A stretch of 10,981 nt of DNA, from positions 1-10,981 of the forward strand of contig CALHQN010000284.1 in NCBI GenBank assembly GCA_938036585.1, written 5' to 3'. The notes under the pieces were generated by a model. That model was not told the DNA's origin, searched no databases, and saw only the letters and a list, made by a program, of their open reading frames with translations. This DNA is from an uncultured Campylobacter sp. GTDB lineage: Bacteria > Campylobacterota > Campylobacteria > Campylobacterales > Campylobacteraceae. Positions within the stretch are counted from its first letter, which is position 1. Every line of letters starts with the position of its first letter. This document shows, piece by piece, positions 7,122 to 10,981 of the stretch. The position numbers and the translations under genes were made by a program.

Positions 7122-7256
7122 ATGAAAAGAACGTACCAACCCCACAATACCCCTAAAAAGCGCACTCACGGCTTTCGCGTCCGTATGAAAACAAAAAACG
7201 GCCGCAGAGTTTTAAGCGCAAGACGCGCTAAAGGCAGAAGAAGATTGGCTGCGTAG
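7122..7256 (+). CDS. rpmH: 50S ribosomal protein L34
   Basis: L34 is a small basic protein of the large ribosomal subunit that packs into 23S rRNA. The 44 residues begin with the almost invariant MKRTYQP. They continue through [11 protein letters not shown] and [18 protein letters not shown], the family signature, with the usual length of 44-46. The gene is too short for many ORF filters but is unambiguous. It leads the conserved rpmH-rnpA-yidD-yidC-jag-mnmE block, with its own -10 box and ribosome binding site. The rnpA frame is already open inside its last codons, so the two genes probably overlap or abut. The stop is TAG at 7254-7256, which matters for the rnpA start. Confidence 0.98.
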   Translation: MKRTYQPHNTPKKRTHGFRVRMKTKNGRRVLSARRAKGRRRLAA

Positions 7257-7579
7257 GCGAATTTGCTGCGATAAGCGATAGCAGGGTTTTTTCGGAAGTT
7301 TATAAAAGTGCGGCAAAGTGGCATTGCGAATGCGCTGTCGTGTATTTTTTAGCGAGCGAGGAGCGTAAATTTAGCGCGGTCGCCAGTAAAAAAATAGGCA
7401 ATTCGGTCACGCGAAACCGCGCCAAAAGACGTTTGCGCGCCGCGTTTTATAATCAGCAGAATTCCATCGATAGCGGCATTTTTATACTGATCGCGAAAAA
7501 ACAGATGATCGATATGAGTTTTAGCGAGCTGGAACGAAATTTAAAATGGGCGTTTAAAAAGATCGGAGCGGCAAAATGA
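7244..7579 (+). CDS. rnpA: Ribonuclease P protein component, start codon non-standard or uncertain
   Basis: RnpA is the basic protein subunit that helps the RNase P ribozyme bind and cut precursor tRNA 5' leaders. The conserved signature [17 protein letters not shown] is present, and [19 protein letters not shown] upstream matches the family N-terminus (C. jejuni has EEFSSVYKVGKKWHCE, from memory). The first standard in-frame start is GTG at 7340. It gives only 79 residues, has no ribosome binding site and would delete that conserved helix and strand, so I reject it. The frame is open back to 7232 with no ATG, GTG or TTG before 7340. Non-standard candidates are ATT at 7244 (111 residues, AAGG 9 nt upstream, overlapping the rpmH end) and ATA at 7271 (102 residues). 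The codon aligning with the C. jejuni start is GTA at 7253 (108 residues). The stop overlaps yidD by 4 nt. Gene identity is firm; the start is not. Confidence 0.9.
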   Translation: MGCVGEFAAISDSRVFSEVYKSAAKWHCECAVVYFLASEERKFSAVASKKIGNSVTRNRAKRRLRAAFYNQQNSIDSGIFILIAKKQMIDMSFSELERNLKWAFKKIGAAK

Positions 7580-7920
7580 AGGAATTTTTTATAGCCGCAA
7601 TCGGGTTTTACAGAAAATTCATTTCGCCCGCGTTTCCGCGCTGCTGCCGCTACTATCCGAGCTGTTCGCAATACGCCCTTTATGAGTTTAAATTTAACGG
7701 TCTTTTCCGCGCTCTTTGCGCTACGGCCGCTAGAATTTTAAGGTGCAATCCGCTGTTTAAAGGCGGCATAGACCATCCGATAATCACGCGAAATTTTAAA
7801 TTTTGTGTATTTTCAAAAACCTGCGAAAGCCGCTTTAACGCGCGCGCGCAGGAATTTAAGCTTTGGTTCATACCATATAAAAAAAATAGATACTATATCA
7901 TACTAGCAGGAGAGAAATAG
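7576..7920 (+). CDS. yidD: Membrane protein insertion efficiency factor YidD
   Basis: YidD is a small protein attached to the inner face of the cytoplasmic membrane that assists YidC-dependent insertion. The DUF37/YidD signature is clear: YRKFISPAFPRCCRYYPSCSQY (residues 12-33), split here only by common substitutions, then ALYEFKFNGLF and RILRCNPLFKGGIDHP, with the cysteine positions kept. At 114 residues it has the core of about 70 plus a less conserved basic, aromatic C-terminal tail (about 72-114), which also occurs in other Campylobacter YidD proteins as far as I recall. The ATG overlaps the rnpA TGA (ATGA). GGAG at 7565-7568 lies 7 nt before it. The TAG stop shares its G with the yidC GTG. 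Placement between rnpA and yidC is the usual one. Confidence 0.96.
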   Translation: MKEFFIAAIGFYRKFISPAFPRCCRYYPSCSQYALYEFKFNGLFRALCATAARILRCNPLFKGGIDHPIITRNFKFCVFSKTCESRFNARAQEFKLWFIPYKKNRYYIILAGEK

Positions 7921-9536
7921 TGCTGGATAAACTACCTCAATCAAAACGCCTCGCCATCGCAGTGGCACTCGCGCTTATATTTTTTGTCGCCTACGATCAT
8001 TTTTATTTATCAAAAATTCGCGCCTCGATGGAGGCGAATGCGACCGCGGCACAGAGCGCGCAAAATACGGCCGCTCCGCAAACTTCCGCCGCCGCTGGCG
8101 CGCAGGGCGCAAATTCCGCCTCCGCGCCGTTAGTACGCGTGATCGGTAAAGAGGCAAATTTCACGATCGACGGGCTCGGTCGCATAAGCTCGTATCTGCT
8201 AAACGATGTGAAATTTCGTGACGGAAACGGCGAGGCTCTAAATTTAATCGATGTCAAATCTCACTCTAAGCCGCTTGAGGTGCGCTTTGAGGACGCGGCA
8301 TTAAACGCGATGGCTTTCGATACTCCTTACAGCGCTTCATCTAGCGAGCTGGACGTGCGAAACGGCGAAGCTAGCGTGAGCTTAATTCAAAATTTGGGCT
8401 CGGTAACTATAACTAAAAATTTGATCTTTTTCCCGAACGGCAGCTACAAGCTGGATGTGAAATTAAACGGCGGCGCGCCTTATTTCATCACTCCGGGCTC
8501 TCGTCCGAACGTCGAAGTGGATAGCTACACTATTCACGGAGTCATCGTCGGAAAGCCTGGCGAGGTCGGAATTTTTGATAAGCTTACCTCATTTTTTACC
8601 GATTCGCAAAGCACTAAAGAGAACATTGAAATTTTCAAAGACGGCGACGTGGATAGCAACGAGCGAATAAGCAACGCCAATATCGCGGCGAGCTCGGATC
8701 GATACTACACGACGCTGTTTTATGGAAACAATATGGATGTGACCGTGACCGACGCGGATAAAATTTCGCAGGCATTCATCCGCTCAAATGGCGATTTTAG
8801 CGTCACGGGATATTTGGGAGCGAAGGATCATGCGACGCTAAATTCGATAGATCCGGTTCTTACCAATATCATCGAATACGGCTGGTTTACCTTTATCGCC
8901 CGCCCGATGTTTAAATTTCTAAACTGGCTGCACGGCTACATCGGCAACTGGGGCTGGTCGATCGTCGTGCTTACGCTCATCATCCGCTTAATCCTATTTC
9001 CGCTAAGCTACAAGGGAATGCTATCGATGAACAAGCTAAAAGATCTGGCGCCTAAGATGAAGGAGCTTCAGGAGAAATACAAGGACGATAAGCAAAAACT
9101 GCAGATGCATATGATGGATCTGTATAAGAAAAATGGCGCCAATCCGATGGGCGGCTGCTTGCCGATACTGCTTCAGATCCCGGTATTTTTCGCGATCTAC
9201 CGCGTCTTACTTAACGCGATCGAGCTAAAGGGCGCTGAATGGGCGCTGTGGATTCACGATCTATCGCTTAAAGATCCATACTATATCCTGCCGATTACGA
9301 TGGGAATTTTGATGTTTTTGCAGCAGAAGATCACACCGACTACCTTTACCGATCCGATGCAAGAGAAGATGATGAAATTCTTGCCGCTTATTTTTACAGT
9401 ATTTTTCGTGATGTTCCCTGCGGGTCTGACGCTGTATTGGACGGTCAATAACTTCTGCTCGATCATTCAGCAATACGTCATAAACAAGGCCTTTGCAAGG
9501 CATAAACGAGCTCAAGTAGCGGAGAAAAAATCATGA
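7920..9536 (+). CDS. yidC: Membrane protein insertase YidC
   Basis: YidC inserts and folds inner-membrane proteins, alone or with SecYEG. The 538 residues start with an N-terminal helix (about 11-28). A low-complexity Ala/Ser/Gln/Asn linker (about 36-70) and the large periplasmic beta domain of Gram-negative YidC (about 73-315) follow. The conserved 60KD_IMP core (about 320-525) has five helices. Arg356 in LTLIIRLILFPLSYKG is the groove arginine, and then come the cytoplasmic hairpin (KLKDLAPKMKELQEKYK), NPMGGCLPILLQIPVFFAIYRVL and LPLIFTVFFVMFPAGLTLYW. The C-terminus is short and basic. The GTG start at 7920 overlaps the yidD stop by one base (TAGTG), and AGGAGAG at 7908-7914 supports it. 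Its TGA overlaps the jag ATG. Nothing appears missing. Confidence 0.98.
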   Translation: MLDKLPQSKRLAIAVALALIFFVAYDHFYLSKIRASMEANATAAQSAQNTAAPQTSAAAGAQGANSASAPLVRVIGKEANFTIDGLGRISSYLLNDVKFRDGNGEALNLIDVKSHSKPLEVRFEDAALNAMAFDTPYSASSSELDVRNGEASVSLIQNLGSVTITKNLIFFPNGSYKLDVKLNGGAPYFITPGSRPNVEVDSYTIHGVIVGKPGEVGIFDKLTSFFTDSQSTKENIEIFKDGDVDSNERISNANIAASSDRYYTTLFYGNNMDVTVTDADKISQAFIRSNGDFSVTGYLGAKDHATLNSIDPVLTNIIEYGWFTFIARPMFKFLNWLHGYIGNWGWSIVVLTLIIRLILFPLSYKGMLSMNKLKDLAPKMKELQEKYKDDKQKLQMHMMDLYKKNGANPMGGCLPILLQIPVFFAIYRVLLNAIELKGAEWALWIHDLSLKDPYYILPITMGILMFLQQKITPTTFTDPMQEKMMKFLPLIFTVFFVMFPAGLTLYWTVNNFCSIIQQYVINKAFARHKRAQVAEKKS

Positions 9537-10288
9537 TAATCAAAGCTGAAAATTTAAAAGACGCCTACAACAGAGCCGCTAATGCGCTTGGATGCTCGGT
9601 GACGCAGCTTAACGTGCGCGTCTTGCAGCATCCAAGCGGTGGATTTTTGGGCTTTTTTAAGAAAAACGCCGTAATCGAAGCTGTTTTAGAAGGGGAAAAA
9701 TTTAGCGAAAATCCGGAACTTAACGCCCCGCAAAGTAAAGCCGGCAAAGCGGAGAAAAAGCAAAGCGACAAATCGGAGCCGCAAAGCCCGCGCACTGCAC
9801 ATCCTAAACACCGCAAAGAAAAGCAAAAAGCCGTCGTAACCGATGAAAATTTAATCGAGATCAAAGAAAAGCTCTCGGCGCTTTTCAAATCGAGCGAGTT
9901 TAAGATCGAAGTGAGCGAAGTCAGCAAAATCGACGAAAACAGCATTTATATCAAGCTTGACGGCGAGGATAGCGCGCTTTTGATAGGCAAAGAGGGACAC
10001 CGCTACAAGGCGCTTTCGTATATGATCTATAATTGGATCAGCATCAGATATAACCTCGCAGTCGTATTTGAAGTCGCGGAATTTTTACAAAATCAAAGAA
10101 AATTTATCGACTCTTACGTCGATGCGCTCGTACAAAAATCAGGCGATGAGCGTATCGTGACTAAGAGCTTTGACGGAGCGTTCGTTAAAATCGTAGCCGA
10201 TAAGCTAAAGCAGGCCTATCCTGATCGCATAGTCGGTATAAAATCCACGCGCAACGGCAAAATCGTCATCGTAGACGAAAAAAGCTAA
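9533..10288 (+). CDS. jag: Jag/SpoIIIJ-associated RNA-binding protein (KhpB-like)
   Basis: Jag (KhpB/EloR) is a cytoplasmic RNA-binding protein usually encoded beside yidC and linked to cell-envelope control. The 251 residues contain a Jag_N domain (1-53, with [18 protein letters not shown]), a charged linker rich in Lys, Ser, Gln and Pro (about 54-103), a KH domain (about 105-183) with the GxxG loop GKEG at 152-155, and a C-terminal region (about 184-251) where R3H is expected. In that last region the usual R-x3-H pair is not visible; by my alignment Val218 and Ala222 occupy those places. The ATG overlaps the yidC TGA by 4 nt, with GGAGAA at 9521-9526 upstream. mnmE follows after 2 nt. Family assignment is strong, and cellular function in this phylum is less certain. 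Confidence 0.93.
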   Translation: MIIKAENLKDAYNRAANALGCSVTQLNVRVLQHPSGGFLGFFKKNAVIEAVLEGEKFSENPELNAPQSKAGKAEKKQSDKSEPQSPRTAHPKHRKEKQKAVVTDENLIEIKEKLSALFKSSEFKIEVSEVSKIDENSIYIKLDGEDSALLIGKEGHRYKALSYMIYNWISIRYNLAVVFEVAEFLQNQRKFIDSYVDALVQKSGDERIVTKSFDGAFVKIVADKLKQAYPDRIVGIKSTRNGKIVIVDEKS

Positions 10289-10290
10289 CG

Positions 10291-10981
10291 ATGAACGAAA
10301 CTATCGCCGCTATCGCTACGGCTCACGGTATCGGCGGAATCTGCATAGTTAGAATTTCAGGTAGCGATGCTCTGCGTATTGCGTTAGATATTTCGCATCG
10401 CAGCTACCTTGAGCCGCGCCGCGCGACGCTTGCCGATCTTTTTGACGCAAGCGGCGAAATTTTCGGCGAGGCGATACTGATATATTTCAAATCCCCCCAC
10501 AGCTTTACCGGCGAGGACGTAGTCGAGATCCAAACTCACGGCGGCTTCGTCGCATCCTCTCTAGCTCTTGAAGCGGCGGTATCGCTGGGCGCTCGCATAG
10601 CGCATCCGGGCGAGTTTAGCAAGCGAGCTTTTCTGAACGATAAAATGGATCTTAGCAAAGCCGAAGCCATAAGCGATCTCATAAACTCGCGCTCGCAAAG
10701 TGCGGCTAAAATTTTAGCTAGAAATCTGCGCGGCGAGCTTGAGGGCTTTATAGGCGATCTGCGAGCGGCTCTGGTTACGACGCTGGCTTTTGTCGAGGTT
10801 TGCATAGATTACGCGGAGGAAGATCTGCCTTCTGACGTGCTGCAAGACTCGCAAGAAATGCTTAGTCAAAATATCGCTTCGCTAGAAAAAATCACTCGCA
10901 TCAGCCGCAGCCGAAAGGGGTTGATCGAGGGCTTTAAAGTAGCGATTGTGGGTAAGCCCAATGTCGGTAAATCAAGCATTT
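10291..10981 (+). CDS. mnmE: tRNA uridine-5-carboxymethylaminomethyl(34) synthesis GTPase MnmE (TrmE), C-terminus cut by window edge
   Basis: MnmE works with MnmG to modify U34 in the wobble position of certain tRNAs, using a folate-derived one-carbon unit and GTP hydrolysis. The 230 complete codons begin [24 protein letters not shown], typical of the tetrahydrofolate-binding N-terminal domain, in which [12 protein letters not shown] (13-24) is conserved. [14 protein letters not shown] and [22 protein letters not shown] follow, both family hallmarks. A helical domain comes next. The last visible residues are the G1/P-loop GKPNVGKSS of the GTPase domain, just inside the edge. About half of the roughly 440-450-residue protein is outside. 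The ATG lies 2 nt after the jag TAA with no strong ribosome binding site, so coupling is likely. Confidence 0.98.
   Translation, partial: MNETIAAIATAHGIGGICIVRISGSDALRIALDISHRSYLEPRRATLADLFDASGEIFGEAILIYFKSPHSFTGEDVVEIQTHGGFVASSLALEAAVSLGARIAHPGEFSKRAFLNDKMDLSKAEAISDLINSRSQSAAKILARNLRGELEGFIGDLRAALVTTLAFVEVCIDYAEEDLPSDVLQDSQEMLSQNIASLEKITRISRSRKGLIEGFKVAIVGKPNVGKSSI

Noticed and set aside
7122..7256. Chromosome origin next to rpmH
   Set aside because: rpmH borders dnaA/oriC in many bacteria, but no dnaA gene or cluster of DnaA boxes is seen. In Campylobacter the two loci are separate.
7340..7579. Short rnpA starting at GTG 7340
   Set aside because: It would remove conserved N-terminal residues of RnpA, and no ribosome binding site precedes it.
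8020..8130. Ala-rich stretch of YidC as a possible frameshift or inserted DNA
   Set aside because: The frame is continuous, and a low-complexity linker after the first helix is common in Gram-negative YidC.

Overview
The window looks like chromosomal DNA from a Campylobacter-type epsilonproteobacterium (Campylobacterota). The gene string rpmH-rnpA-yidD-yidC-jag-mnmE, the AT-rich -10 boxes without clear -35 boxes, and C. jejuni-like residues (for example KWHC in RnpA) support this. The base composition is less AT-rich than C. jejuni, so one of the higher-GC Campylobacter species is more likely. The species cannot be fixed from the sequence alone. No insertion sequences, phage genes, CRISPR arrays, rRNA or tRNA genes were seen, and no gene-free stretch exceeds about 150 bases.

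Layout. Bases 1-1141 (minus strand) hold the first 380 codons of glmU, which makes UDP-GlcNAc. A 150-bp divergent spacer with two dyad symmetries follows, then a DMT/EamA-family transporter gene (1292-2161). Bases 2226-7043 form a probable operon. It holds macA (periplasmic adaptor), macB (ABC ATPase fused to permease), a NodT/OprM-type outer-membrane lipoprotein, and a small unrecognised secreted protein whose start overlaps the previous stop. The first three make a complete tripartite export system spanning both membranes. From 7122 to the right edge lies the conserved rpmH operon: ribosomal protein L34, the RNase P protein, YidD, the YidC insertase, the Jag RNA-binding protein and the start of MnmE. 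These genes sit head-to-tail, most with 1-4 bp stop/start overlaps.

How the parts work together. GlmU supplies precursor for peptidoglycan and LPS/LOS. MacA-MacB-NodT exports an unknown substrate. The rpmH block makes a translation component (L34), tRNA processing and modification proteins (RnpA, MnmE) and membrane-protein insertion factors (YidD, YidC, probably Jag).

I found no clearly new multi-gene system. The points most worth a second look are the absence of a usual start codon for full-length rnpA, the small secreted protein coupled to the efflux operon, the two dyads between glmU and the EamA gene (one containing the EamA ribosome binding site), and a Jag protein whose R3H signature residues appear to be missing.
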